This document shows, one piece after another, positions 15,701 through 22,182 of a stretch of DNA of 64,000 bases (its first letter is position 1; every line of letters starts with the position of its first letter). Source of the DNA: Clostridiaceae bacterium Marseille-Q3526. Lineage in GTDB: Bacteria; Bacillota; Clostridia; Lachnospirales; Lachnospiraceae. A program made the translations under genes and the position numbers. Below the pieces are notes generated by a model. That model saw only the letters and a program-made list of their open reading frames with translations, did not search any database and was not told where the DNA came from. The stretch lies in contig JAGTTS010000004.1 of assembly GCA_018223375.1 (NCBI GenBank), positions 262,700-326,699 of the forward strand, written 5' to 3'.

Positions 15701-16393
15701 GTCAACGGAGTGTTCTCCGGAGACTGGTCAAAAGCCTGGGAAGGTGTGAAGACTGTATTCAAGGGAGTCTGGGATGCGATGCCGGACTTTATTAAGGGGC
15801 CAATTAAGCTGATTATCGGCTTCGTCAATTCGATGATTGGAGCAATCGAAAATGGAATTAACTTCGTTGTGAGGGGAATGAATAATCTCCAGTTTGATGT
15901 TCCGGACTGGGTTCCAGGCATTGGTGGAGAAACCTTCGGCTTTGATTTAAATGAGATAAGCCTTCCACGAATCCCCCAGCTTGCAAGAGGCGGAGTATTG
16001 GAAAAGGGACAGGTTGGGCTTTTAGAGGGCAATGGAGCGGAGGCAGTAGTTCCGCTGGAGAAAAACACCAAGTGGATCTCCAGAGTGGTAGCTACCATGT
16101 CGGACGAGTTCGGAAAGTACCGGCTGAACACTTTTGTCCCCAAACAGAGCCTGTCTTCAAACTCCTACAGCTATGAAAAGCTGAAATCCGCCATGCAGAT
16201 AGAGAGGGATTCTCGAATGGCACAGCAGCAGTATGAAGTTAAAAGGCAGAATCAGCTGCTTGAAAAACTGATAAGTGTGGTAGAACAGAAAGAACTTCAT
16301 ATTGGAGACGATGATATTTTCAATGCCACCCGCCGGGGGCAGAATCGGTTTGCCAAAAGGACATTCAAGACTGGCTGGGCTGGAATTGATTAA
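12767..16393 (+). CDS. Phage tail tape-measure protein
   Basis: The 1208-residue protein has the features of tape-measure proteins, which fill the tail tube and set tail length: an N-terminal helical region of A/S/G/L-rich repeats, hydrophobic segments at about residues 295-315 and 490-540, and a C-terminal region with LARGGVLEKGQVGLLEGNG. Two tandem copies of a unit of about 45 residues are visible at about 165-255, each starting SSLPGL and ending near G(K/N)KI or AGAKA. The central part (about 330-480) matches the conserved TMP core (LAGDLASFWNVS, VFTGETESLKKF). A glycine-rich linker lies at about residue 605. AGGAGG lies eight bases before the ATG. No other tail gene is in the element, which is odd. 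Confidence 0.9.
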   Translation: MADNTIDSLVLEISANSKGAEASLNKLTDSLAKLQRRLGGFKGFDNVCAGMERLGKASRTLNPEKLNGYSSALGSFAEAASKLSEMKPTDVNRAVKSLEKLGHINLDGIARQINALKGVDTAALNHLGTAFQGFTASLAGSEKVTAGTSKLFTSLSQMSASADNMAVVQSSLPGLSVEIRKFIDTMAAAPAVSAAAVSLVTALSGMASAGNKIQQTVSSLPGLTAGIQSFIQSLSSAPKLNNNVVRVVESLAKIAPAGAKAGSAARNLQKNIQSLSGSMAGLEKNSRRGLLGIKNFGGQILSLAGLAGGIYGLITGIKNAINYSSDLAEAQNVVEQGFGSLSYMADDFASNSVQAFGMSALSAKKMSGQFAAMGRSLGVVPERAAEMSLSLTGLAGDLASFWNVSHDVAQTALESVFTGETESLKKFAVVMTQANLQQFAYSKGINKSVSAMTQAEQAQLRYAYVMEATAAAHGDFSRTSNEWAGQTRILAGQFQNLAGIIGGGLKAAFLPVITVINALMAKIISLANLISSFIGKLFGVKPQAASAGAGLSEMAESAGSLGNNIDAAAGGIGEIGDAAKKSQKSLNGFIAGWHEVNNMTSNEGAGGSGGGGGAGSLPDMALPEKYELDITAEDEASPVIEDIRKRLLELSSLFSKGFRVGLGDMSVFDSIRQNIQSIRASFEEIFSDGRVATAFNHMLDALAYNAGAKVGSFVSVGSTIVDNITGGISLYLGKSKENIQSWLISMFDITAQSDTILTNFQMALADIFTVFRSEPAKQITADIIQVFADGFMGATELAGRLGTSILDMILTPITENSSGFKEALSNTLGPISEVLTALANSFSQTWSEINQMYKKHIAPMFSSIRDGLSEVIETLLSGYNTYFAPVLDSLAGKFSEVWGDHIQPLLSSFIDLFGEVATFIENVWKSVFQPLLNWVVDKIFPVISPVLEGIGTLVLTVFAGIADTLNGFITVATGVIGFVNGVFSGDWSKAWEGVKTVFKGVWDAMPDFIKGPIKLIIGFVNSMIGAIENGINFVVRGMNNLQFDVPDWVPGIGGETFGFDLNEISLPRIPQLARGGVLEKGQVGLLEGNGAEAVVPLEKNTKWISRVVATMSDEFGKYRLNTFVPKQSLSSNSYSYEKLKSAMQIERDSRMAQQQYEVKRQNQLLEKLISVVEQKELHIGDDDIFNATRRGQNRFAKRTFKTGWAGID

Positions 16394-16399
16394 GTGACA

Positions 16400-16430
16400 T
16401 TTGACAAACCTGTCAAAGGTGTGCTATCAT
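16400..16430 (+). promoter_or_regulatory. Promoter with overlapping palindromic operator
   Basis: TTGACA (16401-16406) and TATCAT (16425-16430) are 18 bp apart. TTTGACA-AACC-TGTCAAA (16400-16417) is a perfect 7-bp-arm palindrome covering the -35 box, so a dimeric repressor bound here would block the antirepressor operon. It lies 6 bp after the tape-measure stop codon. Confidence 0.7.
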
Positions 16431-16435
16431 CTATC

Positions 16436-16693
16436 CACAACTTAATGATAGCAAAAGCGCATTGGAGCTAGGAAGCCCTGGAAAACACAGCTAGTCGGTT
16501 GGATTATTGAATCCGTAAAGTAGGCCGACCCGGGAGCTTTACTAGCTCCTTTTTGCATTTTTTAGGGAATATTCCTTCGGGATTTCCGAATAGATGTGCG
16601 ACTCATAGCCGGGTATGCTCCGGCAGCACTTCAAATCATCGGGCGGCCAGCGAAATGCGAAACCGCCCAGTAAAAGTGAAAGGAGTGCGGAAC
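16436..16693 (+). ncRNA. Structured leader RNA upstream of the antirepressor operon
   Basis: A leader of about 260 nt carries several dyads. GGAGCTAG (16464-16471) can pair over 8 bp with CTAGCTCC (16542-16549), while GGAGCT (16533-16538) pairs with the same 3' strand to make a terminator followed by T5. GTCGG/CCGAC and GGATT/AATCC nest between. Further on are GCCGG/CCGGC (about 16609-16625) and GGGCGG/CCGCCC (about 16640-16667). This is the layout of an attenuator with exclusive terminator and antiterminator forms. I do not recognise a known riboswitch class. Confidence 0.5.
16533..16554 (+). terminator. Terminator inside the antirepressor leader
   Basis: A perfect GGAGCT/AGCTCC stem with loop TTACT is followed by T5. 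It lies about 140 bp before the Rha-type start codon, so it must be read through or melted for expression; the upstream GGAGCTAG strand is a perfect competitor. Confidence 0.7.
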
Positions 16694-17362
16694 ATGCACG
16701 AAGTATCGAACATTTTTACAAAAGAGAAAACCATTTCTTCATTGGAAGTAGCTGAGATGATGGAAACTGAGCACAAAGAAATTTTGAAGAAATTGGAAGG
16801 AAGTACAAAACCAGATGGAACAATAAAACAAATTGGAATTATTCCAACATTAACTAAGGGGAATTTTCCTCTCAGTGATTATTTCATTCTTTCCTCTTAC
16901 AAAGATTCCAGTGGGAAGGAAAATAAATGCTATAATATCACAAAGCTAGGCTGTGACTTTCTTGCTAACAAATTTACTGGAGAAAAGGGAATTTTATTCA
17001 CGGCAAAGTATGTAAAACGTTTCCACGATATGGAAGAACAGTTAAAGCCAAAGTCCTCCGCAGAAATGCTCTTAATATATGCCCAGCAATTCTATGAGCA
17101 GGAGCAGAGATTGCAGAGCGTAGAACATAATATAAAGCAGATAGAAGCTAAGATTACGACCCACGATGAAAATTACTATACGATTGCCGGATATGCCAGC
17201 CTGAGAGGAATCCGGGTAGATGTAAACCGGGCGAATATGTATGGGCGCAAGGCCAGTAAATTGTCCAAAGAATATGGATATGATGTGACTAAAACACAGG
17301 ATCCGCGGTTTGGGACCGTAAATATGTATCATGCGGATATTTTGAAGGATATTTTTGGCTGA
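16694..17362 (+). CDS. Rha-family phage regulatory protein (antirepressor)
   Basis: The 222-residue protein has an N-terminal Rha-type domain (about residues 8-110: ISSLEVAEMMETEHKEILKK, then CYNITKLGCDFLANKFTGE) and a C-terminal domain joined by a coiled coil (about 115-150), the latter like ORF6C/KilA-C domains of phage antirepressors. Rha proteins interfere with repressor function and prophage stability. The start is set by AAAGGAGTG seven bases before ATG 16694. It forms an operon with the BRO-type gene 18 bp downstream. Confidence 0.8.
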   Translation: MHEVSNIFTKEKTISSLEVAEMMETEHKEILKKLEGSTKPDGTIKQIGIIPTLTKGNFPLSDYFILSSYKDSSGKENKCYNITKLGCDFLANKFTGEKGILFTAKYVKRFHDMEEQLKPKSSAEMLLIYAQQFYEQEQRLQSVEHNIKQIEAKITTHDENYYTIAGYASLRGIRVDVNRANMYGRKASKLSKEYGYDVTKTQDPRFGTVNMYHADILKDIFG

Positions 17363-17380
17363 TTGCGGAGGGACTGTGGT

Positions 17381-18169
17381 ATGAGTGATTTAATGATTTT
17401 TGAGGGACACAAAGTAGAAGTATTTGATTTAAATGGAGAAGTTTTATTCAATCCGTATCATGTAGGAGAGTGTTTAGAACTTGGCAGTGAAGCAGTAAGA
17501 AAAGCTATATCAAGAATGAATGAAAAGCAGGTTGTTAAGGTCAAAAATTCGGATGTGACTAGTAGTAACATCCGAAAACTGAACAACGCCGGAGAGAATT
17601 TCCTCACTGAGAGCGGTGTGTATAAGCTAGTCTTTAAAAGCCGTAAGCCTAATGCAGAAACCTTTACCGATTGGGTAACAGATGAAGTCCTGCCACAGCT
17701 TCGTAAAACCGGAGGCTATATCAACAATACAGACTTATTTATAAATACATATTTTGACGATATTCCAGAAGAACAAAAGAATTTGGTTCGTACTTGTCTC
17801 ATAAGCATTGAGGAAAAGCAGAAAAAAATAAATAATTTGCAGAAAGAAAATGATTTACTTTCTCAAAAAGTATTGCAGTGGGCAGATAGACCTTTAATAA
17901 ATTCCTTGGTAAGAGTTTATGCTCATTCTCTTGATGGCAATTTTGAAAAAGCATGGACAGATTTCAAGAAAGAGCTTCTGTATCAGCACAGTATCAATTT
18001 AAATTCTAGGATTACAGCATATTTAAACCAGGCTGGAAGGAAAGCCAAACCGAAAACACTTGATATGCTAGATGATTCTGAATTACAACAGGCTTTGAGC
18101 ACAGCAGTGGCATTATGCCGAAATAACAAGGTGGATATTTCGGAAATTATAGAGAAGAGAGCAATTTAG
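17381..18169 (+). CDS. BRO-N domain antirepressor-like protein
   Basis: The 262-residue protein begins with a BRO-N domain (about residues 3-115): VEVFDLNGEVLFNPYHVGE, LGSEAVRKAI and ETFTDWVTDEVLPQLRKTG are all typical. Bro-N/KilA proteins are DNA-binding antirepressors of phages and large DNA viruses. The C-terminal half has a coiled coil (about 145-170) and a helical end with TLDMLDDSELQQAL. It follows the Rha gene by 18 bp with GGAGGG as ribosome site, and a terminator follows directly. Two antirepressors in tandem suggest control of both the element's own and another phage's repressor; that is an inference. Confidence 0.85.
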   Translation: MSDLMIFEGHKVEVFDLNGEVLFNPYHVGECLELGSEAVRKAISRMNEKQVVKVKNSDVTSSNIRKLNNAGENFLTESGVYKLVFKSRKPNAETFTDWVTDEVLPQLRKTGGYINNTDLFINTYFDDIPEEQKNLVRTCLISIEEKQKKINNLQKENDLLSQKVLQWADRPLINSLVRVYAHSLDGNFEKAWTDFKKELLYQHSINLNSRITAYLNQAGRKAKPKTLDMLDDSELQQALSTAVALCRNNKVDISEIIEKRAI

Positions 18170-18170
18170 G

Positions 18171-18194
18171 GGGCGGTTTATCCGCCTCTTTTTT
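18171..18194 (+). terminator. Rho-independent terminator after antirepressor operon
   Basis: GGGCGG pairs with CCGCCT around TTTAT, followed by T6, immediately after the BRO-type stop codon. Confidence 0.85.
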
Positions 18195-18271
18195 GTGTTT
18201 TCGAGCCCCTCATCACTGGCTTTTTATCGCAAACTGTGATATGGTAGAGGAAAATAAGGGGGGACATATTT

Positions 18272-19291
18272 ATGGTATTGATAGGAACTCTGGAATTACT
18301 CTGTCTTCTTGCTTTTCCAGCTGGAGCAATTTGGCTCATTGTTAATTTATTTAGGAAAAAAAGTAAGAAAAAACCTGTTTTTACGATGATTTTAAGCTTT
18401 ATTGGATTGATGATTCTAGTTGCAATTTCCAGTACCTTTTATTCGGATGAAATGGAACAATCTCGAATTGAACGAGAATCAAGAGAAGCTGAAGACACAT
18501 CTAAAAAAATAAAAGAATTAGAGGAGAAAAATAAGCAGCTAGAGAAAGAAAAGAAAAAATTAGAGAAAGAGAATGAGAAATTAAACAAAGTATCTGAAAA
18601 TGAGAAAGATTCAGATCTTGCCGCAATGGAAGAATATGAAGAAGCATCTTCTGAAAGCGCTGAAGAACCAGTTACAACTCAAGCAGAAGAAACGCTTTCG
18701 CCAGAGAATGCTTTATTGGGCAAGTTGAAAAAAGAATTAGGAGATAATGTCGGACAACAGGCTTATGATATTTTAGTGAATCAGATAGGCTTTACCAATC
18801 TTGAATATGTTAAACATACGGATGGGACAGGAAATTATGTAATGACTTCTTCTGAAGGCGATTTCATTTTGACTGCATTTTCAGATGATAAAGTTTATCG
18901 CATTTTTCAGCCCAATGGTGGAGCTGTATTCTATGAAGAGGATACTTTGAAAATGACAGTTGAAGAGCTAAAAAAGAAGACAATTAATCATAATGACATG
19001 ACACCATACTATATGATGGCAAAAGAAATTGTTGAAAGTGGACTGAAAAGCCCTCGATCAGCAAAATTTCCATCAATAGTGACAAGACCAGAAGAAATAG
19101 CAATGTCTAAAAATGGAGATATAATAGCTGTTCAAAGCTATGTAGATGCAGAAAATTCTTTTGGGGCAATGATAAGAAGCAAGTGGACAGTACAATTTGA
19201 AGTGATTGATATAAGCACTTACTCATATACTCCGTTATATGTGAATGTGGACGGAGAAGTGTTATATGGCGAATGGATTGATATGGAGTAA
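18272..19291 (+). CDS. Membrane-anchored coiled-coil protein of unknown function
   Basis: The 339-residue protein has two N-terminal membrane segments, about residues 4-25 (GTLELLCLLAFPAGAIWLIV) and 36-56, then a long charged coiled coil (about 65-115, rich in KKLEKENEK). A globular C-terminal domain of about 190 residues follows, and its last part (LKSPRSAKF and after) resembles small domains in cargo proteins of Gram-positive mobile elements. It has its own ribosome site (AAGGGGGG). As the last gene before attR it sits where PICIs and prophages keep accessory genes such as superinfection-exclusion or defence functions; no specific function can be claimed. Confidence 0.7.
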   Translation: MVLIGTLELLCLLAFPAGAIWLIVNLFRKKSKKKPVFTMILSFIGLMILVAISSTFYSDEMEQSRIERESREAEDTSKKIKELEEKNKQLEKEKKKLEKENEKLNKVSENEKDSDLAAMEEYEEASSESAEEPVTTQAEETLSPENALLGKLKKELGDNVGQQAYDILVNQIGFTNLEYVKHTDGTGNYVMTSSEGDFILTAFSDDKVYRIFQPNGGAVFYEEDTLKMTVEELKKKTINHNDMTPYYMMAKEIVESGLKSPRSAKFPSIVTRPEEIAMSKNGDIIAVQSYVDAENSFGAMIRSKWTVQFEVIDISTYSYTPLYVNVDGEVLYGEWIDME

Positions 19292-19312
19292 GTTTTTATG
19301 GAAGCATGTTTT

Positions 19313-19330
19313 GATACTAAAATGATACTA
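19313..19330. repeat. Right subterminal 18-bp repeat (candidate integrase arm site)
   Basis: Exact copy of the 18 bp at 1393-1410, in the same orientation, 115 bp inside attR. The asymmetric distances to the two core sites (10 and 115 bp) resemble the arm arrangement of lambda-type att sites. Confidence 0.55.
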
Positions 19331-19444
19331 AAAATTAGGTCAAATAAAAAATACCGAAGAATAACACGTAAAAATGGGCAATGATAGCAATGGTTTTATT
19401 GAAAATAATGGGTAAAATTTGAAACGTCATTGTCTGCAAATAAT

Positions 19445-19493
19445 AATCAAAAGAGCCTTTTCCCTTATAAATCAAAGGGTTTAGGCTCTTTTT
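19445..19493. repeat. attR: right copy of the 49-bp att core
   Basis: All 49 bases equal those at 1334-1382. The copy again forms the AAGAGCCT/AGGCTCTT terminator hairpin. After it the sequence changes to a remnant of a related element. Confidence 0.9.
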
Positions 19494-19573
19494 AAATTTT
19501 TGTTTTTCTGGCTGGGAACAGTGGATGAAAACCGAAGGTTGACGAATCTTTTTTAATGACATATAATATACTT

Positions 19574-19681
19574 AACAGGAGAGCCGGAAGGGAACTGCTA
19601 CTTCCCCGCCCCGGCGATTAAGTTTTAAACTATTGAAAAATAGCTCGTCGACTTTTGCAGGGTCAGGACGGGCTATTTTTT
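19574..19681 (+). ncRNA. Second copy of the type I antitoxin RNA
   Basis: The promoter TTGACG (19539-19544) and TATAAT (19562-19567), 17 bp apart, and the terminator AATAGCTCGTC/GACGGGCTATT are kept. The stem has changed bases relative to copy 1 but still pairs through one G-U, which suggests selection on structure. Confidence 0.6.
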
Positions 19682-19756
19682 ATGAGTATAATTTAGAATT
19701 GCAACAATGAGTAAGGCAACGCTTACAATCAGATTTAATTCCTCATATGTATTCAT
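19673..19756 (-). CDS. Second copy of the small holin-like toxin (27 aa)
   Basis: A 27-residue paralogue of the toxin at 2633, beginning MNTYEELNLIVSVALL and ending NYTHKK, with five substitutions that keep the hydrophobic span and the basic end. The same GGAGGTGG ribosome site lies upstream. The toxin -10 box on the minus strand has changed from TATAAT to GATAAT (19821-19826 on the plus strand), so toxin transcription may be weakened while the antitoxin promoter is intact. It lies outside the present att sites. Confidence 0.65.
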   Translation of the reverse strand: MNTYEELNLIVSVALLIVAILNYTHKK

Positions 19757-20081
19757 TGGCACCACCTCCGAACAGGCTCGGAACGGGTGCAACTCGTCCC
19801 CCGGTTCCCCGGGTAAGTATATTATCTTATCATGGTGCACATGAAGCAGACGATGATTGCTCGGTCCCCGTTGTAACTGTTGGCGCTCACATCATTCTAT
19901 ACTGTTTATTTAATTTTATCATTAAATTTAGAACCACGTCAATTAAAAAAGAGAACCCAAATGTCTTAAAAAAATGTCTGAAATTTCCTTGTACAATGAC
20001 GCTGGAATAGATTTTTGAATTGAGCGCAGAACCAAGGCGGAAGGCTGGGAAAATCGTAAGAAAATCGACGCGGTTTTGTGA

Positions 20082-20110
20082 TTGGAAACCGCCTCTGTTT
20101 CCTATATAAT
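20082..20110 (+). promoter_or_regulatory. Promoter upstream of the DUF2812 gene
   Basis: TTGGAA and TATAAT are 17 bp apart; GGAAACCGCC and the preceding CGCGGTTTT could form a small dyad around the -35. The rest of 19834-20158 shows no gene. Confidence 0.65.
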
Positions 20111-20158
20111 ATTAGTAGACGCTTTAACGGAACGCTGATTGTGGAGAGAGGAGGACAG

Positions 20159-21346
20159 ATGAAGCAGGAATGTACAGCGAGACTTCCCGTTTCGGAGGAG
20201 CAGATTCTGGATATCGAGATCTGGCTGGAGCAGATGGCTTTACAGGGATGGTTTTTCACAGAACCTGTTGGAAAATGGTGGTACTTTTCCAAAGGAGAAC
20301 CGGCCCGTGTCAGATACAGGCTGGACATGATAACAGAGAAGGACGGCTGCCTGGACGAGAAGAAAAGGGAGTGCTGTGAGGCGGAGGGATGGCATTTTAC
20401 AGCCAGCTACAAAAATCTTTACCATATTTTCAGGGCGGAGGATCCCAGTGTTCCGGAGCTTCATATCAATCCGCAATCTGCTGCCCTTGTTTTAAAGCAA
20501 TACGAAAAAACAGCAAGAGATTCTTTCATAGGAAAGTTCACCACTCTGCTTCTTTGCGCATGGCTGCTTTTTAAAGAAAAGGGAATATGGCTTTCTTATC
20601 CAGCTTTGACTCTGGCGGACGGTTCAGGCCTTGTGTTTCTGGCGGCAGCGGCAATCGTATCAGCGGCAGCAGTCCGCCAGCTTGCCATACATAGGCGGAT
20701 TCGTGAAATATGCGGCAGAATGAGGTCAGGAGAGGCGTTTATTCCCACAGAAGATCAGGTAAAAAATAACAGATACAGAAGATGGAACATCTATCTGAAC
20801 TTTATTTTGATCGTACTGTTTGCTGTCACGTTACTTCAGTCCTGCCAAAACGGCGGCCCAGTCCAACAGCAGCTGAACGATGGAGAAGTATTTCCTGCGT
20901 TGGAACTTATAGAGGACGGAACGGTGCAGGACAGTCCGGAAAACGAAGGAGAGATGTTCTACCGTTCTAATCTTGTGCTGCGTCAGGGATATCATATGGC
21001 ACAGACTGCGCCTGTGGAGACGGCGGAGCATGAGATGAAACTGTCTTCAATCACAGCGGATTTCTATGATGCCAGATGGAGCTTCTTTTCAGAATGGCTG
21101 TTTTCAGAGTGCAGAAGGCAGGCGGAGAAGGAAGAGAACGCTGTGTACGAATCTTTGAGTGCGGAGGGCTTTGATACACTCTTGTATGGGAAAACAGAGA
21201 AGGGGCAAAACGTTCTGGCAAAGAGAGGGACGAAGATTCTCAAACTGTCTTACGAGGGAGATACGGATCTGTCGAAGAAATGGGATCTTCTGAGGGATAT
21301 TATGGACGGAAAGCTGGAAGAGTCCTTTGCCCCATCCGCTGATTGA
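20159..21346 (+). CDS. DUF2812-type membrane protein
   Basis: The 395-residue protein has an N-terminal DUF2812-like domain (about residues 15-105: LEQMALQGWFF, VRYRLDM and YHIFRAEDP are typical). Two membrane segments lie at about 150-185 and one at about 220-240, followed by an extracellular or lumenal C-terminal region. ATG 20159 follows GAGAGGAGGAC at the right distance. DUF2812 genes usually follow a PadR regulator; none is here. It may respond to or export an unknown ligand; function unknown. Confidence 0.75.
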   Translation: MKQECTARLPVSEEQILDIEIWLEQMALQGWFFTEPVGKWWYFSKGEPARVRYRLDMITEKDGCLDEKKRECCEAEGWHFTASYKNLYHIFRAEDPSVPELHINPQSAALVLKQYEKTARDSFIGKFTTLLLCAWLLFKEKGIWLSYPALTLADGSGLVFLAAAAIVSAAAVRQLAIHRRIREICGRMRSGEAFIPTEDQVKNNRYRRWNIYLNFILIVLFAVTLLQSCQNGGPVQQQLNDGEVFPALELIEDGTVQDSPENEGEMFYRSNLVLRQGYHMAQTAPVETAEHEMKLSSITADFYDARWSFFSEWLFSECRRQAEKEENAVYESLSAEGFDTLLYGKTEKGQNVLAKRGTKILKLSYEGDTDLSKKWDLLRDIMDGKLEESFAPSAD

Positions 21347-21498
21347 AAAGGAAAAACTTTCATGTTAAAATATGAAAATAGAAAAACAGTCCGCAGATCT
21401 GAAATCACAGACGCGGTAAACGATAAAAGCATAAAAACAGAAGGAACAATAGAAAATCATTACAGAAAAGTTACCTGAGAAAGGAATGATCAGAAAGA

Positions 21499-22143
21499 AT
21501 GGAAGAGACTTGCAGCAGCTGTTGCACAGGACTGATTCAAGAGGGGCCGGAGTTCAATCTCCATTTTGCCGATTATGGCTGGTGCGCTTACGACAGTATC
21601 AGCGAGGAACTGGTCCACCGGGCGAATCTGGTATACGAGGAACAGGGGATCGAGGCGGCGGAGCGGATTTTGATTGAGTATTATCAGAATGAAGCGCCGG
21701 GACAGATTGACCACATTTTAGGCGCGGCTCCTTCCTTTTCCATGCGGGAAGGGATGATCCGCCAGTGCTTTGAGGATCACAGAGAAGGAAGATACTACGC
21801 CAGCGTTCCCCTGTCTCTCATCATCATCGACGGGGCAGTCAATGACTACACCAAGAAAAAGGGATTTTTCACTGCGGCCACTACAGTGGATCCCTGGGAC
21901 TGCCTGGTGGGATGCACCGAGGGGCTGACAAAAATCAAGCTGAATTTTAACCAGAACCGTTTAAAGACAAACAGCGATCCCATTTACATTCCCTACAGGA
22001 ACGGAATTCTTCATGGGCGCGATATCAACTACGGAAACGAGTATGTTTCCTGCAAGTGCATTGCTCTGATGTTCGCCATCGCCGACTGGATGATACGAAG
22101 AACCGCCAGAGAGGAAGGACTCCTGCCGGAGTTAGAGCTTTAA
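21499..22143 (+). CDS. Unknown protein with RNxxxH motif (HEPN-like candidate)
   Basis: The 214-residue soluble protein has an N-terminal cysteine-rich stretch (CSSCCTGL) and a helical C-terminal half containing YRNGILHGRDINYG. RNGILH fits the R-N-x-x-x-H signature of HEPN ribonuclease-type domains, and the preceding and following helices (FFTAATTVDPWDCLVG and KCIALMFAIADWMIRR) are where such a fold would put them. HEPN proteins act as RNases in defence and toxin systems or as plain helical domains. No antitoxin partner (MNT) is adjacent. The family is inferred only from this motif. Confidence 0.55.
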   Translation: MEETCSSCCTGLIQEGPEFNLHFADYGWCAYDSISEELVHRANLVYEEQGIEAAERILIEYYQNEAPGQIDHILGAAPSFSMREGMIRQCFEDHREGRYYASVPLSLIIIDGAVNDYTKKKGFFTAATTVDPWDCLVGCTEGLTKIKLNFNQNRLKTNSDPIYIPYRNGILHGRDINYGNEYVSCKCIALMFAIADWMIRRTAREEGLLPELEL

Positions 22144-22182
22144 GCCATGAAAAATCGGGACAGAGGGCAGAAAGGACGTTAA

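Larger units (their letters stand above)
1334..19493. mobile_element. 18.2-kb integrated phage-satellite (PICI-like) element
   Basis: The element is bounded by exact 49-bp direct repeats and begins with a tyrosine integrase next to attL. The gene order is int and repressor leftward, then rightward small regulators, an excisionase-like HTH protein, primase-like protein, RepA-like ATPase, iterons and a small-terminase-like gene. This is the order known for Gram-positive phage-inducible chromosomal islands. Two Rha/BRO antirepressors and a tape-measure protein follow. No large terminase, portal, protease, major capsid, baseplate, holin or lysin gene was found, and no gene inside looks broken. 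An alternative is a heavily deleted prophage; the intact replication and integration modules and the absence of pseudogenes argue for a functional satellite. Confidence 0.8.
19494..19833. mobile_element. Remnant of a related element (int deleted, toxin module kept)
   Basis: From about 19506 the sequence is a diverged copy of 2470-2790: the bases just upstream of int, the antitoxin promoter, the terminator, the toxin gene and its leader all recur in order. In the intact element about 1.1 kb holding int lies between the att core and this segment; here the gap is only about 12 bp. The simplest reading is an older element of the same family at the same site that lost int and most of its body. No third att copy was seen downstream. 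Confidence 0.7.

Noticed and set aside
14248..16143. Several minus-strand open frames inside the tape-measure gene
   Set aside because: Proline/serine-rich antisense frames of a repetitive gene, without ribosome sites.
16553..16693. Longer start of the Rha-type protein at 16553
   Set aside because: The extra 47 residues are translated structured leader; ATG 16694 has a strong ribosome site and begins the conserved domain.
1334..19493. Complete prophage
   Set aside because: No large terminase, portal, capsid, tail tube, holin or lysin gene; only a tape measure and a terS-like gene are phage structural or packaging types.
19747..20010. 87-codon plus-strand frame after the second toxin
   Set aside because: It is antisense to the toxin leader and runs into AT-rich non-coding DNA; no ribosome site.
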